A stretch of 34,349 nt of DNA from NCBI GenBank assembly GCA_947588805.1, contig CANPYR010000026.1, positions 1 to 34,349 of the forward strand. Reading direction: 5' to 3'. This stretch comes from an uncultured Clostridia bacterium. GTDB lineage: Bacteria; Bacillota; Clostridia; Oscillospirales; Ruminococcaceae. Every line of letters begins with the position of its first letter. Position 1 is the first letter of the stretch. Made by a program: the position numbers and the translations under genes. Of this stretch, positions 16,260 to 25,537 are shown in pieces. The notes beneath the pieces are model-generated. The model saw nothing but the letters and a program-made list of their open reading frames with translations, ran no database searches and had not been told where the DNA came from.

Positions 16260-16478
16260 ATGTCAAAAGAAGATGTAATCGAACTTGAAGGCACCGTGAC
16301 CGACGCGAGACCCAACGCGGTATTTGAAGTAGAGCTTCAGAACGGTCATAAGATTCTCGCCCACATTTCCGGGAAGCTCAGACAGAACTATATAAGAATA
16401 GTCCCCGGAGATAAGGTCACGGTCGAGATGTCACCCTACGATCTGACAAAAGGAAGGATCACATGGAGATCCAAGTGA
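16260..16478 (+). CDS. infA: Translation initiation factor IF-1
   Basis: 72 residues, one OB-fold. IF-1 blocks the A site of the 30S subunit during initiation. The sequence has the family's '[20 protein letters not shown]', '[16 protein letters not shown]'-type (here [20 protein letters not shown]) and '[16 protein letters not shown]'-type ending (here [18 protein letters not shown]). GAAAGGAG precedes the ATG. Its place between map and rpmJ is the standard one. Confidence 0.97.
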   Translation: MSKEDVIELEGTVTDARPNAVFEVELQNGHKILAHISGKLRQNYIRIVPGDKVTVEMSPYDLTKGRITWRSK

Positions 16479-16512
16479 TCGCGTAAAGAAAATAACCAAG
16501 GAGGTATTTCAG

Positions 16513-16626
16513 ATGAAAGTAAGACCTTCAGTTAAACCGATGTGCGAAAAGTGCAAGGTGATAAAGCGCAAGGGCCGCGTTATGGTAATTTGCGAGAATC
16601 CCAAGCACAAACAGCGTCAGGGTTAA
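16513..16626 (+). CDS. rpmJ: 50S ribosomal protein L36, zinc type
   Basis: 37 residues. Zinc ligands Cys11, Cys14, Cys27 and His32 are all present, the C+ form of L36. The start [14 protein letters not shown] and the end '[11 protein letters not shown]' are near-invariant. AAGGAGGT lies eight to nine bases before the ATG. Confidence 0.96.
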   Translation: MKVRPSVKPMCEKCKVIKRKGRVMVICENPKHKQRQG

Positions 16627-16653
16627 AAAACTTAATGGAGGTGCATTTAAAGC

Positions 16654-17022
16654 ATGGCTCGTATAGCAAGTATCGACCTTCCCAGAGATAAGAGAATAGA
16701 AGTCGCTCTTACCTATATCTACGGCATCGGTCAGCCGACCGCCACCAAGATATGCCGCGAGACCGGCGTGGATCCCGACCTTCGCGTCAAGGATATGACC
16801 GAAGAGGATACCGCTAAGCTCCGCGAATATATCGACCATAACCTCATCGTTGAGGGCGATAAGAGAAGAGAAGTACAGCTCAATATCAAGAGACTCATCG
16901 AAGTCGGCTGCTACCGTGGGACGCGTCACAGAAGAGGTCTTCCGGTAAGAGGACAGAGAACCAAAACCAATGCGAGAACCAGAAAGGGACCCGCAAAGAC
17001 GATAGCAAACAAGAAGAAATAA
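16654..17022 (+). CDS. rpsM: 30S ribosomal protein S13
   Basis: 122 residues. S13 lies in the 30S head and contacts the P-site tRNA and L5. Seen are '[20 protein letters not shown]' at the start, '[13 protein letters not shown]' and the C-terminal basic '[20 protein letters not shown]' stretch. AATGGAGGTG precedes the ATG by about ten bases. It is followed by rpsK after 16 bases. Confidence 0.97.
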   Translation: MARIASIDLPRDKRIEVALTYIYGIGQPTATKICRETGVDPDLRVKDMTEEDTAKLREYIDHNLIVEGDKRREVQLNIKRLIEVGCYRGTRHRRGLPVRGQRTKTNARTRKGPAKTIANKKK

Positions 17023-17038
17023 AGGAGGGATATAAACT

Positions 17039-17443
17039 ATGGCTCAGCAGAAATCAGGCAAGAAGACGGTCATTCGCCGCCGCAGAGAAAGAAAGAATAT
17101 CGAGATGGGACAGGTTCATATCAACTCTTCCTTCAACAATACCATCGTCACCATCACCGATATGCAGGGGAACGCGATCTCCTGGGCTTCGGCCGGCGGG
17201 CTCGGATTCCGCGGCTCTAAGAAGTCCACACCGTTCGCCGCTCAGACAGCAGCCGAGACCGCAGCGCGCGCCGCTAAGGAGCACGGCCTTAAGACTGTTG
17301 AAGTATATGTAAAGGGACCCGGCCAGGGACGCGAAGCTGCGATAAGAGCGCTTCAGTCCGAGGAACTCGACGTTCGCCTTATCAAGGACGTAACGCCTAT
17401 CCCTCATAACGGCTGCCGCCCGCCTAAACGCCGCCGCGTATAA
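17039..17443 (+). CDS. rpsK: 30S ribosomal protein S11
   Basis: 134 residues. S11 forms part of the 30S platform near the Shine-Dalgarno helix. '[20 protein letters not shown]', '[20 protein letters not shown]' and the C-terminal '[18 protein letters not shown]' are diagnostic. AAAGGAGG precedes the ATG. After it comes a 136-base spacer with the likely S4 control site. Confidence 0.97.
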   Translation: MAQQKSGKKTVIRRRRERKNIEMGQVHINSSFNNTIVTITDMQGNAISWASAGGLGFRGSKKSTPFAAQTAAETAARAAKEHGLKTVEVYVKGPGQGREAAIRALQSEELDVRLIKDVTPIPHNGCRPPKRRRV

Positions 17444-17579
17444 TTAAAATACCGGCCAAGACTGAGTTTAAAGTTATCTCAGCGTCGGGAAGGCGCGGGC
17501 ATGACAGGAGGGGAAAGGAACCCACACCGTCAGGCGCGGCAGACCCGATAACAAAATTAAAAACGGAGGAAAATTTATA
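17444..17579 (+). promoter_or_regulatory. Structured rpsD leader, probable S4 autoregulatory site
   Basis: The spacer before rpsD is much longer than others nearby and folds well. CTGAG (17462-17466) pairs with CTCAG (17478-17482). TCGGG (17485-17489) pairs with CCCGA (17544-17548) around an inner TGAC (17502-17505)/GTCA (17529-17532) and GGG/CCC tip. GGCGCGG occurs twice as a direct repeat (17492-17498, 17533-17539). S4 represses its own gene through mRNA leaders in Firmicutes, and S4-associated motifs have been reported from Clostridia. Membership in a particular class was not tested. Confidence 0.55.
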
Positions 17580-18176
17580 ATGGCTGTAAATAAACAACCT
17601 ATCCTTAAAAGATGCAAGGAATTGGGCATCAGCCCTATGGTTATGGGCGTTGGCAAGGAAACTAAGAGAAATTCCGCGGCCGGCTTCAGAAAGATGGAGT
17701 CCGACTATAAGATGCAGCTCAAGGAAAAACAGAAGCTGAAATTCATCTACGGAGTCTTGGAAAAGCAGTTCAGACATATCTACGAAAGAGCCGAAAAGAT
17801 GGAGGGCCAGGCCGGTGCGAACCTTCTTACCCTTCTTGAATGCAGACTCGATAACGTAGTTTTCAGAATGGGCCTTGCGCTTACAAGACGCGAAGCAAGA
17901 CAGCTCGTTTCTCACGGACATTTCAATGTCAACGGCCAGAGAGTCGATATTCCGTCTTACAGAGTTAAGGTGGGAGACGTTATCGCCCTCAGAGAGAATT
18001 CTAAGAAGAGCGTTAAGTTCCAGGAAATTGTAGAGGGAACAAACGGCAGGCTCATCCCGTCGTGGCTTGACGTAAACAAAGAGAGTCTTACCGCAAGCGT
18101 TACAAGGCTTCCCGTCAAGGAAGATCTTGACTATGAGGTAGAGGAACACCTTATCGTCGAGTTGTACTCGAAGTAA
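17580..18176 (+). CDS. rpsD: 30S ribosomal protein S4
   Basis: 198 residues. S4 starts assembly of the 30S body and lies at the mRNA entry. The S4 RNA-binding domain is clear in 'ECRLDNVVFRMGLALTRREA' (read as CRLDNVVFRMGLALTRREA) and 'QLVSHGHFNVNGQRVDIPSY'. The family C-terminus 'EEHLIVELYSK' is present. It lacks the N-terminal zinc Cys cluster. GGAGG lies before the ATG. It has its own structured leader, consistent with self-regulation. Confidence 0.97.
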   Translation: MAVNKQPILKRCKELGISPMVMGVGKETKRNSAAGFRKMESDYKMQLKEKQKLKFIYGVLEKQFRHIYERAEKMEGQAGANLLTLLECRLDNVVFRMGLALTRREARQLVSHGHFNVNGQRVDIPSYRVKVGDVIALRENSKKSVKFQEIVEGTNGRLIPSWLDVNKESLTASVTRLPVKEDLDYEVEEHLIVELYSK

Positions 18177-18248
18177 CAGGGCGTTGAGCCAAGAACAGAA
18201 GATTATGGGAGGGCGGCGTTTTTTCGGGATATTCCGACGCTTAAGACA

Positions 18249-18257
18249 TGCTATAAT
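18249..18257 (+). promoter_or_regulatory. Extended -10 promoter upstream of rpoA
   Basis: TGCTATAAT: a perfect TATAAT (18252-18257) with the TGN extension. No good -35 is present at 17 bases (the best is a weak TATTCC at 16). It lies in the 147-base rpsD-rpoA spacer, about 65 bases before rpoA, and could boost RNA polymerase alpha expression. Confidence 0.5.
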
Positions 18258-18323
18258 GCTGTAATAGTTAAAGCGCATATCCCGGAAAAATAATGTTGCC
18301 ACTAAAGAAATGGAGGCTTGCGA

Positions 18324-19289
18324 ATGCTTGAAAAAATTGAAAGGCCGAATATAGAAATAGTCGAGCTGAAATCAAACGGAACCTACGGCAAGTTTGTTTT
18401 GGAGCCCTTGGAGAGGGGCTACGGCACGACTATCGGCAATAGTCTTAGACGTGTATTGCTTTCATCTCTGCCCGGTGTTGCGGTCACATCCATCAAGATC
18501 GACGGCATACACCACGAACTCTCAACCATTCCGGGCGTCAAAGAGGACGTCAGCGAGATCGTACTGAACCTCAAGGGACTTACCGCGAAGCTTTTCTGCG
18601 ACGGTCCCAAGACGGTTTATATCGAAGCTGAAGGCGAATGCGAAGTAACGGCCGGCGATATCAAGACCGATTCCGAGGTCGAGATACTCGTTCCGAATAT
18701 GCACATCGCTTCTTTGGACGCCGACGCAAAGCTATATATGGAAATTGTTCTTGACCGCGGCAGAGGATATGTTTCAGCGGAGAAGAACAAGGCTCATATG
18801 CAGAATGCTCCCATCGGGCTTATCGCCGTGGACAGCATCTATACACCCGTTGTCAAGGTCAACTACACGGTAGAGAATACCCGTGTAGGACAGATAACCG
18901 ACTTTGATAAGCTCACCCTTGAGGTTTGGACCGACGGCGTTATATCCGCAAAGGAAGCCGTCTCCATGGCAGCCAAACTCCTCAACGAGCATCTGAATTT
19001 ATTCGTCAATCTCTCGGAAGACGTTGCCGTTGACAAGATACTGGCGGAAAAGGATAACAAGTCCAAGGAAAAGGTTCTTGAGATGACCATTGAGGAACTT
19101 GACTTATCGGTGCGCTCCTTCAACTGTCTGAAGCGCGCGGGTATCAATACTGTAAACGACCTTATAGAAAAGTCCGAGGAGGAAATGATGAAGGTCAGAA
19201 ACCTCGGTAAAAAGTCCTTTGACGAGGTAAAGGAGAAGCTCAGGACTCTCGGGTATGAGATGAGCTCTTCCGAAGATAATGTTAAGTAG
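18324..19289 (+). CDS. rpoA: DNA-directed RNA polymerase subunit alpha
   Basis: 321 residues. The N-terminal domain (about 1-230) carries the dimer and beta/beta' contacts: '[20 protein letters not shown]', '[10 protein letters not shown]' and '[11 protein letters not shown]'. The C-terminal domain (about 250-315) has the UP-element and activator-binding pattern '[19 protein letters not shown]' and '[15 protein letters not shown]'. The ATG at 18324 is chosen over an in-frame TTG at 18318 because TGGAGG ends just before the TTG. It lies in the alpha operon before rplQ. Confidence 0.97.
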   Translation: MLEKIERPNIEIVELKSNGTYGKFVLEPLERGYGTTIGNSLRRVLLSSLPGVAVTSIKIDGIHHELSTIPGVKEDVSEIVLNLKGLTAKLFCDGPKTVYIEAEGECEVTAGDIKTDSEVEILVPNMHIASLDADAKLYMEIVLDRGRGYVSAEKNKAHMQNAPIGLIAVDSIYTPVVKVNYTVENTRVGQITDFDKLTLEVWTDGVISAKEAVSMAAKLLNEHLNLFVNLSEDVAVDKILAEKDNKSKEKVLEMTIEELDLSVRSFNCLKRAGINTVNDLIEKSEEEMMKVRNLGKKSFDEVKEKLRTLGYEMSSSEDNVK

Positions 19290-19311
19290 TTTTAAAAGGA
19301 GTTGAATAAAT

Positions 19312-19653
19312 ATGCCGGGAACAAGAAAACTGGGCAGGACTTCCGATCACAGGCGCGCCATGCTGCGCGGGCTTGTGACATACCTGTTCGAGAACGGCAG
19401 GATCGAGACCACCGTCACGAGAGCCAAGGAGGTTTCCGCGATGGCCGAAAAGATGGTAACTCTCGCCAAGGCTGGCGACCTTCACTCTAAGCGTCAGATT
19501 TATGCTTATGTGACCAAGGAAGCGGTTGCGAAGAAGCTTATAGATGAGATTGCGCCGAAGAACGCCGACCGCAAGGGCGGATACACCAGGATCATAAAGA
19601 CCGGACCGAGGCGCGGAGACGCAGCGGAGATGGCGATCATCGAACTGGTATAA
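19312..19653 (+). CDS. rplQ: 50S ribosomal protein L17
   Basis: 113 residues, typical length. L17 lies near the peptide exit. '[20 protein letters not shown]', '[17 protein letters not shown]' and the end '[20 protein letters not shown]' match the family well. AAAGGAG precedes the ATG. It is the last gene of the super-operon. Confidence 0.97.
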   Translation: MPGTRKLGRTSDHRRAMLRGLVTYLFENGRIETTVTRAKEVSAMAEKMVTLAKAGDLHSKRQIYAYVTKEAVAKKLIDEIAPKNADRKGGYTRIIKTGPRRGDAAEMAIIELV

Positions 19654-19704
19654 TATTTAAAGTCCGAAGGCCAAATCAAAAATACACAATAAGCAAAACA
19701 AAAT

Positions 19705-19739
19705 CGCGGGAGTCCGGCTATGGCTCCCGCGGGTTTTTA
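19705..19739 (+). terminator. Intrinsic terminator closing the S10-spc-alpha super-operon
   Basis: CGCGGGAG (19705-19712) pairs perfectly with CTCCCGCG (19724-19731), followed by GGTTTTTAT. It is 52 bases after rplQ, and the next gene has its own promoter. Confidence 0.85.
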
Positions 19740-19828
19740 TATATCGCAGCAGGTAAAATTCTGCACCGTAAAAAGCAAGGGCGAACAAACTTTTATATGT
19801 ATACCGAAAATAATCAAAACCGAACATC

Positions 19829-19857
19829 TTGCATTTTATAAAAAAATGTGGTATAGT
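19829..19857 (+). promoter_or_regulatory. Promoter of the spermidine-synthase-like gene
   Basis: TTGCAT (19829-19834), 17 bases, TATAGT (19852-19857), about 32 bases before the ATG. The same -35 and -10 hexamers with the same spacing occur before prfC on the other strand. Confidence 0.65.
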
Positions 19858-19889
19858 ATCTTTATCTGTACTGAAACGAAGGTTTTATC

Positions 19890-21488
19890 ATGAACATCCT
19901 CAAAAGCAAAATCTTTTTGTATCTGACCGAATTCTTTGCCGGCATGTCGGTAATGGCGGCCGAGCTCGGGGCTTCGCGGCTTCTTGCGCCTTATTTCAGC
20001 TCCTCTCAGATCGTCTGGACGATCATAATCGGCACTATAATGATCGCTATGGCCCTCGGCAACATCTACGGCGGGCGTTCTGCGGACAAGGATCCCGACC
20101 CCGACAGGCTCTATTCGAGAATTATTGTCGCCGCGTTATGGCTTGCGGCGATCCCGGTTCTCGGGAAATATATTATCGTCGGGATCTCGGGGCTTCTGAT
20201 CCTCACCGTCAGCACAGGCCTTCTTATCTGGGCGGCGTTCGCCGCGTGCATGGCGATTTTCGTGTTTCCGCTCTTTCTTCTCGGCACCGTCACACCTTCT
20301 CTTGTAAAATATACCGTGGACAGCCTTGACAGCTCGGGGCGAACGGTCGGGATACTCAACGCTTCAAACACTATCGGAAGCATCATCGGAACCTTTGTGC
20401 CGACATTTGTCACCATCCCCGCCGTCGGAACCTCAGCCACGTTTCTTATCTTTGCGTTTATACTTTTTCTTCTTGCGGCGGTATATTTCATCTCGAAGAA
20501 AAAGAAGCTTATAAAGCTTGCGATCTCCTTCGCGGTTCTTGTGATATTCTGCATTTTCGGCGCGGTGTCTTCCTTTGCGTTCTGGGACGGCGATATAGAG
20601 TACGAGGGCGAATCGGTTTACAACTATCTCCAGGTCAAGGAGGATGAAAGCTCGGTAATATTATCCACAAACGTTCTCTTCGGCGTACAGTCGATGCTTG
20701 TAAAGAGCGGCGGTCTGACGGGGATGTATTACGACTACGCGATGGCAGCGCCTTATATGGCGGGGATAAACAGCCGCGAGAAGCTTGACGCGCTGATCTT
20801 GGGGATGGGCACGGGGACTTACGCCACGCAGTGCCTGAAATATTTTGACAACATAAGTTTTGAGGGCGTAGAGATAGATGAAAAGATAATAGACTTATCG
20901 CGGAAATATTTTGAGCTGCCGGACGGCGTGAAGGTCACGCTTTACGACGGCAGGGCGTATCTCAACGCTATTGATAAAAAATACGATATAATAATGGTAG
21001 ACGCGTATCAGGATATTACGATACCGTTTCAGATGTCCTCTAAGGAATTTTTCACGCTTGTAAAAGATCATCTGAACCCCGGCGGCGTCATGGTGATGAA
21101 CATGAATATGCGTTCCGGCGGTGAGAACGGGATAAATTCATATCTCGGAGATACCGTAGCTTCGGTTTTCGGAGAGGTCTACACCGTCGACGTAGGACTA
21201 AGCTCTAACGTTGAGCTTTTCGCGGCCGAAAGCGGCACGGAGCTTCTTCGGGTTATGACCGAGAACGTCGGAGTCGAAGAAAACGCGCAGCTCAATTCTT
21301 TAATGACAGACATACTTGAAAGCATAGAAGAATACGTCCCCGGTGACAGGATTATGACCGACGATCAGGCTCCGGTGGAGCTTTTAGGGATGAAAGCGAT
21401 CGACGGGATCATTTCCGAGGAAACCGGATATTATCGAAAGGTGTTCAAGAGGTACGGATTCAAGGGACTGATCGAGAGTCTGAGCTGA
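19890..21488 (+). CDS. Membrane-fused spermidine synthase-like protein
   Basis: 532 residues in two parts. The first, about residues 1-235, is a membrane region with several transmembrane helices, starting 'FLYLTEFFAGMSVMAAELGA'. The second is a class I methyltransferase-like fold of the polyamine synthase family: the nucleotide loop 'LGMGTGTYATQ' is near residue 304, an acidic 'GVEIDEKII' follows, and 'VDAYQDITIPFQMSSKEFF' is near residue 370. Soluble spermidine synthases have an acidic D-x-x-D pair; here the spacing is D-A-Y-Q-D, so the substrate may differ. Fused forms are common but mostly uncharacterised. The ATG follows CGAAGG. It stands alone after the ribosomal terminator. Confidence 0.82.
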   Translation: MNILKSKIFLYLTEFFAGMSVMAAELGASRLLAPYFSSSQIVWTIIIGTIMIAMALGNIYGGRSADKDPDPDRLYSRIIVAALWLAAIPVLGKYIIVGISGLLILTVSTGLLIWAAFAACMAIFVFPLFLLGTVTPSLVKYTVDSLDSSGRTVGILNASNTIGSIIGTFVPTFVTIPAVGTSATFLIFAFILFLLAAVYFISKKKKLIKLAISFAVLVIFCIFGAVSSFAFWDGDIEYEGESVYNYLQVKEDESSVILSTNVLFGVQSMLVKSGGLTGMYYDYAMAAPYMAGINSREKLDALILGMGTGTYATQCLKYFDNISFEGVEIDEKIIDLSRKYFELPDGVKVTLYDGRAYLNAIDKKYDIIMVDAYQDITIPFQMSSKEFFTLVKDHLNPGGVMVMNMNMRSGGENGINSYLGDTVASVFGEVYTVDVGLSSNVELFAAESGTELLRVMTENVGVEENAQLNSLMTDILESIEEYVPGDRIMTDDQAPVELLGMKAIDGIISEETGYYRKVFKRYGFKGLIESLS

Positions 21489-21623
21489 GTCGGCTACCGG
21501 GACGGTTGAAGCTGCGGCTTACTGCTTCTATCTTTCATTTTGGCTGTTGAATGTGGCGAGCCGGATGAAGTTATAGCTGACTGCTTATGCTTTTCATTTC
21601 CGCATGCGGAAAGCTTGCGTAAA
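21489..21623. repeat. Intergenic repeat region with a dispersed 16-17-bp motif
   Basis: No gene. CTGCTTCTATCTTTCAT (21522-21538) is the reverse complement of a motif found at 25177-25192 and 27318-27334. Further on, 'AAGTTATAGCT' and 'GACTGCTTATGC' resemble the same repeat in a degraded state. Confidence 0.5.
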
Positions 21624-21708
21624 GCGGCGGCGAGATTCGCTGCATATCTTCTGAATCTCTACTGACTGCTCCCCACCCTCCCGCCCGGCCCGCGAATTTC
21701 GCCGCCGC
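21624..21708. repeat. 85-bp inverted-repeat element, copy 1
   Basis: The ends GCGGCGGCGAGATTCGC (21624-21640) and GCGAATTTCGCCGCCGC (21692-21708) are inverted repeats with one mismatch in 17. The interior has a C-rich stretch (CTGCTCCCCACCCTCCCGCC). Copies 2 and 3 lie at 25359-25442 and 25538-25622. No coding capacity; it resembles a small palindromic repeat or MITE. Confidence 0.75.
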
Positions 21709-21727
21709 TCCGGGGCTTCTGCTTCTG

Positions 21728-21838
21728 ATTTTTACTTTTAGCGTACGCCCGGCCAATCAGGTTTTGACAGCATTAGCTGTCAAAAGGGGAGACGGCCTGC
21801 GGCCTTTTGAGGAAAGGCCGGCGAAATCTTTTTAATTT
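21728..21838. repeat. Composite repeat G, intact copy
   Basis: It contains a perfect 10-bp stem TTTTGACAGC (21762-21771)/GCTGTCAAAA (21776-21785), then GGCCTTT-TGAGG-AAAGGCC, and ends in an A/T-rich tail (CTTTTTAATTT). A second copy at 25699-25950 is split by a 132-bp insertion. It sits just upstream of the MATE gene. Confidence 0.65.
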
Positions 21839-21904
21839 CCCCACGCTCACCCACCTTTTTCATCCTCATCCCAAACACACTACCCTAAGATAGGAGAGAG
21901 TATA

Positions 21905-23362
21905 ATGCCTACTTCCGCGCCTAACGACAAAGACGCAAAATTTATTAAAATGACGACCGAACCCGTCGAAAAACTTATCGCTAAACTTTCCGTACCTACT
22001 ATTATAAGTATGCTCGTCTCTTCGTTCTATAACCTCGCGGATACTTTCTTCGTCCGTCAGCTCGAGAGCGACTCTATGATAGCTGCAGTCGGCATCGTCT
22101 TCCCGCTTATGGCTATAATCCAGGCCTTCGGATTCTTCTGCGGCCACGGCTCCGGAAACTATATCTCCCGCGCTTTCGGCCGCCGCGATTATGCCGACGC
22201 GGAAATTATGGCCGCTGCGGGATTCTTCTACGCCCTCGGCGTAGGCGTTCTGATAAGCCTCGTGGGAACGGTATTCAAAAACCCGCTCGTTATACTCTTA
22301 GGCGCTAAAACCGACGCTGCGGCAGCCGCCACCTCGGACTATATGAGCTGGATAGTACTCGCGGCTCCGTTCATGACCGGAGCGATAGTTATGAACAACC
22401 AGCTCAGAATGCAGGGAAACGCGTTCTTTGCCATGCTCGGACTCACCTCCGGGTCTATACTGAATCTGATACTCGACCCGCTCTTTATCTTTAAAAAGGG
22501 AGACGCTCTCTTCGGAGGAGCATTCACCATGCCGTTCGGTATAGGTATGGGCGTAGGCGGCGCGGCACTTGCCACCGGGATAAGCCAGACCGTGAGCTTT
22601 ATAGTTCTTTTCTTCGGGATGAAATTTTCCGACAACGTAAAGATAAGGATAAAAAACTTTTCTCCTAAATTTTACTACATAAAGGGGATCGTCCAAGGCG
22701 GGCTCCCGTCTCTCGTAAGGCAGGGACTTGCGAGCGTAGCCACAACTACTTTAAATCATGCCGTCGGGATATATCTCACCGACGGGACGATGATAGACGC
22801 GGTCCAGGCGGCTATGACCGGGGTTTCAAAGCTCATGAACTTTGCGGCTTCCGCTCTTATCGGCTTCGGGCAGGGCTTCCAGCCCGTCTGCGGCTTCAAC
22901 TACGGCGCGAAGCTCTACGAAAGGGTGAAGCGCGCCTTCTACTTCTGCTTCAAGGTCTCGTTTATAGTGCTTTTGGCGCTCAGCGCCCTCGGGATAATCT
23001 TTGCGCGCCCGATAACGGCGGCTCTTGCAGGCTCTTCCGAGCTCGCTCAGTCTATAGCCGCGTTCACTCTGCGCGCTCAGCTTTCGGTCTTCCCGTTCAT
23101 GGCGTGGGTCACTCTCACCAATATGATGCTTCAGAATATAGGTATGACGTTCCGCGCGACTCTTGTCGCAATGACTCGTCAGGGACTGACGTTTATTCCC
23201 TGCGTGCTTCTTCTTCCGCTTATAGTATCCGCGCTCGGTTTTGAGCCTGTGCTGGGACTTGAGCTCGCGCAGGCCGCCGCCGACGCTCTTGCGCTCGCTA
23301 TCTCTCTTCCGATAGGCTTGCAGGTGCTTAAACAGATGGGGAAGAACGAGGATCGGGCTTGA
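21905..23362 (+). CDS. MATE family efflux transporter
   Basis: 485 residues, about twelve transmembrane helices in two halves. MATE proteins export drugs and cationic metabolites using Na+ or H+ gradients. Signatures seen: 'PVEKLIAKLSVPTIISMLVS' with 'SFYNLADTFFVRQLESDS' in the first helix pair, 'NNQLRMQGNAFFAMLGLTSG', 'LNLILDPLFIF' and 'GFGQGFQPVCGFNYGAK' in the second half. This pattern is of the NorM/DinF-related group common in Clostridia. ATAGGAGAG precedes the ATG. The substrate cannot be read from the sequence. It lies after a repeat-rich spacer with no clear promoter. Confidence 0.9.
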   Translation: MPTSAPNDKDAKFIKMTTEPVEKLIAKLSVPTIISMLVSSFYNLADTFFVRQLESDSMIAAVGIVFPLMAIIQAFGFFCGHGSGNYISRAFGRRDYADAEIMAAAGFFYALGVGVLISLVGTVFKNPLVILLGAKTDAAAAATSDYMSWIVLAAPFMTGAIVMNNQLRMQGNAFFAMLGLTSGSILNLILDPLFIFKKGDALFGGAFTMPFGIGMGVGGAALATGISQTVSFIVLFFGMKFSDNVKIRIKNFSPKFYYIKGIVQGGLPSLVRQGLASVATTTLNHAVGIYLTDGTMIDAVQAAMTGVSKLMNFAASALIGFGQGFQPVCGFNYGAKLYERVKRAFYFCFKVSFIVLLALSALGIIFARPITAALAGSSELAQSIAAFTLRAQLSVFPFMAWVTLTNMMLQNIGMTFRATLVAMTRQGLTFIPCVLLLPLIVSALGFEPVLGLELAQAAADALALAISLPIGLQVLKQMGKNEDRA

Positions 23363-23408
23363 ACCGTGCGGCGATATCAAAAAAATATAAGGAATCGGGG
23401 CGAATAAT

Positions 23409-23648
23409 ATGACTTTGGGAGTTTGGGGAGAATTCTTCCTTAAAATGTTTGTGCTTCTTGCGGGAGTCTTTGCGATCACTCTTATCACCCCGCGGCTTGC
23501 TTCTTTCATAGACAAGCGCCGCGGAAAGGGTGAAGATCCCGAGGAGCCGCGACACGAAAGGGCGGAGGATGCAGATATTGATAATAAAGATAATAACGGA
23601 ACGGAAAATGTCACCGAAAGCAACGACATTAAGTATAAAAAAGAATAA
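23409..23648 (+). CDS. Small membrane protein of unknown function
   Basis: 79 residues. One hydrophobic helix (about residues 8-28, LKMFVLLAGVFAITLIT) is followed by a basic stretch (DKRRGKG) and then an acidic, Asp/Asn/Glu-rich tail. That suggests a single-pass protein with a cytoplasmic tail. The ribosome binding site is mediocre (GGGGCG six bases upstream). It ends 23 bases before proS and could be cotranscribed with it. I do not recognise a family. Confidence 0.55.
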   Translation: MTLGVWGEFFLKMFVLLAGVFAITLITPRLASFIDKRRGKGEDPEEPRHERAEDADIDNKDNNGTENVTESNDIKYKKE

Positions 23649-23671
23649 ATATTAAGGAGAGTATATAAATT

Positions 23672-25114
23672 ATGGCAAAAAACGAGAAATTAGTCGAACA
23701 GATAACCTCGATGGACGAGGATTTCGCGCAGTGGTACACCGACATAGTCAAGAAGGCCGGTCTTATCGAGTACACATCGGTAAAGGGCTGCATGGTGATA
23801 CGTCCCTACGGCTACGCTATCTGGGAGAACATGCAGAGGATCTTAGACAACCGCTTTAAAGAGTTAGGGCATGAAAACGTCTGCATGCCGATGTTCATCC
23901 CGGAGAGTCTTTTAAACAAGGAAAAGGATCACGTCCGGGGGTTTGCGCCGGAGGTGGCGTGGGTCACTCACGGGGGAAACGAGAAGCTTGAAGAGCGTCT
24001 TTGCGTTCGTCCTACGTCCGAGACTCTTTTCTGCGAGCACTATGCGAACATCGTACACAGCTACAGAGATCTTCCGAAGCTTTACAATCAGTGGGTATCG
24101 GTAGTAAGGTGGGAGAAGACCACAAGACCGTTCCTTCGTTCCCGCGAGTTCCTCTGGCAGGAGGGTCATACCATCCACGCGACTGCGGAGGAAGCCGTCG
24201 CCGAGACGGAACAGATGCTTAACGTATATGCGGACTTCTGCGAGCAGGCGCTTGCGATGCCGGTTATAAAGGGAAAGAAGACCGAGAGCGACAAGTTTGC
24301 AGGCGCGGTTTCGACTTATGCGATAGAAGCTTTGATGCATGACGGAAAAGCGCTTCAGGCCGGAACGTCTCACTATTTCGGCGACGGCTTTGCGAAAGCT
24401 TTCGGGATCACATATACCGATCAGAACAACCAAATCAGGATCCCTCACCAGACTTCCTGGGGCGTGACCACGCGTCTTATCGGCGCGATAATAATGACTC
24501 ACGGCGACAACAACGGGCTTGTTCTGCCGCCCGCCGTAGCGCCTATTCAGGTCGTTATCGTTCCGGTTGCTCAGCATAAGGAGGGAGTTCTTGAAAAGGC
24601 GAGAGAGCTTTACGAGACTCTCAAGTCTGCCGGGATAAGAGTCAAGCTTGACGATTCCGAGCAGTCCCCGGGGTGGAAATATTCGGAGTACGAGATGAAG
24701 GGAGTTCCCCTGAGGATAGAGATAGGCCCGCGCGATATCGAAGAGGGCCACTGCGTAGCGGTCGAGCGCCCGACGAGAAATAAGACCTTCATTCAGCTTT
24801 CGGAGCTTACGGAGAAGGTCCGGGAGCGCTTACAGGCCGTACACGACGACATGTACAAAAAAGCTCTCGAAAATCAACAGCGCCGGACATATTCCTGCCG
24901 CTCGATAGACGAGATAAACAAGGCGCTGAGCGAAAACGGCGACGGCTTTGTAAAGGCGATGTGGTGCGGCGATGAGGAATGCGAGGATAAAGTCAAGGCC
25001 GAGACCGGCGCGGGGAGCCGCTGCATCCCGCTCGAGCAGGAGGAGATAGACGGAAAATGCGTCTGCTGCGGCAAGCCGGCTAAGTGCATGGTTATATGGG
25101 GGAAGGCGTACTGA
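23672..25114 (+). CDS. proS: Prolyl-tRNA synthetase, archaeal/eukaryotic type
   Basis: 480 residues. It charges tRNA-Pro with proline in the cytoplasm. It is the short form without an editing insertion: class II core with '[17 protein letters not shown]' (motif 1 area), '[16 protein letters not shown]' and '[20 protein letters not shown]' (motif 2), '[14 protein letters not shown]' and '[19 protein letters not shown]' (motif 3 area). An anticodon domain follows, then a C-terminal zinc-like domain with CGDEEC and [10 protein letters not shown] and a final Tyr, as in the archaeal/eukaryotic group. No T-box leader is seen upstream. AAGGAGAG precedes the ATG. Confidence 0.95.
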   Translation: MAKNEKLVEQITSMDEDFAQWYTDIVKKAGLIEYTSVKGCMVIRPYGYAIWENMQRILDNRFKELGHENVCMPMFIPESLLNKEKDHVRGFAPEVAWVTHGGNEKLEERLCVRPTSETLFCEHYANIVHSYRDLPKLYNQWVSVVRWEKTTRPFLRSREFLWQEGHTIHATAEEAVAETEQMLNVYADFCEQALAMPVIKGKKTESDKFAGAVSTYAIEALMHDGKALQAGTSHYFGDGFAKAFGITYTDQNNQIRIPHQTSWGVTTRLIGAIIMTHGDNNGLVLPPAVAPIQVVIVPVAQHKEGVLEKARELYETLKSAGIRVKLDDSEQSPGWKYSEYEMKGVPLRIEIGPRDIEEGHCVAVERPTRNKTFIQLSELTEKVRERLQAVHDDMYKKALENQQRRTYSCRSIDEINKALSENGDGFVKAMWCGDEECEDKVKAETGAGSRCIPLEQEEIDGKCVCCGKPAKCMVIWGKAY

Positions 25115-25358
25115 TTTTTTGAGGGGGGTATGCGGCAAATCCCGCCGTCTTATCATGTCATTTCTCTTTCGCTTGTTGAAAGATAGAAGCAGAAAGTTAT
25201 AGCTGCGTTTTGCCGGTCTTCCCGTCATGGAGAATAAAAGACAGAAGCAGAAAGTTGTGGATCAAGTGTTAGCTTGCTCCGGGCTTACGCCGGAGCGGAG
25301 TTTAATCCATACTTTCTGCTTCTATTTTTCATGAGAGCGGATTTATAGGGCGCTATAT
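25115..25358. repeat. Repeat-rich spacer with foldback element C
   Basis: No gene. TGAAAGATAGAAGCAG (25177-25192) is shared with sites at 21522-21537 and 27319-27334. A foldback follows: AGAAGCAGAAAGT (25243-25255) is perfectly inverted at 25311-25323, enclosing GCTCCGG (25276-25282)/CCGGAGC (25290-25296). It may end the proS transcript, although no T-run directly follows the outer stem except a short TATTTTT. Confidence 0.6.
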
Positions 25359-25442
25359 GCGGCGGCGAGATTCGCTGCTTTTCTGCTGAAGCACTACCGA
25401 CTGCGCCCCACCCACCCGCCCTATTTCGCTCCTCGCCGCCGC
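25359..25442. repeat. 85-bp inverted-repeat element, copy 2
   Basis: The left end GCGGCGGCGAGATTCGC (25359-25375) is identical to copy 1. The right end (to 25442) keeps TCGCCGCCGC but is diverged just inside. The interior shares CCCCACCCACCCGCCC with copy 3. Confidence 0.7.
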
Positions 25443-25537
25443 TGTTGACTGAGCTTCATTTCATTCTGAAATGAAGGCTCTGTTTGATGATATCGGGGGT
25501 TCTGCTGCTTCGCTAACATGCATGAGGGCGCAGGTCA

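Noticed and set aside
17424-18302. Minus-strand frame of 292 codons opposite rpsD
   Set aside because: Covers rpsD and its leader in antisense; rpsD is certain, and the frame has no family pattern.
23363-23671. T-box leader before proS
   Set aside because: The region codes for a small membrane protein up to 23 bases before proS; no T-box sequence or antiterminator is visible.
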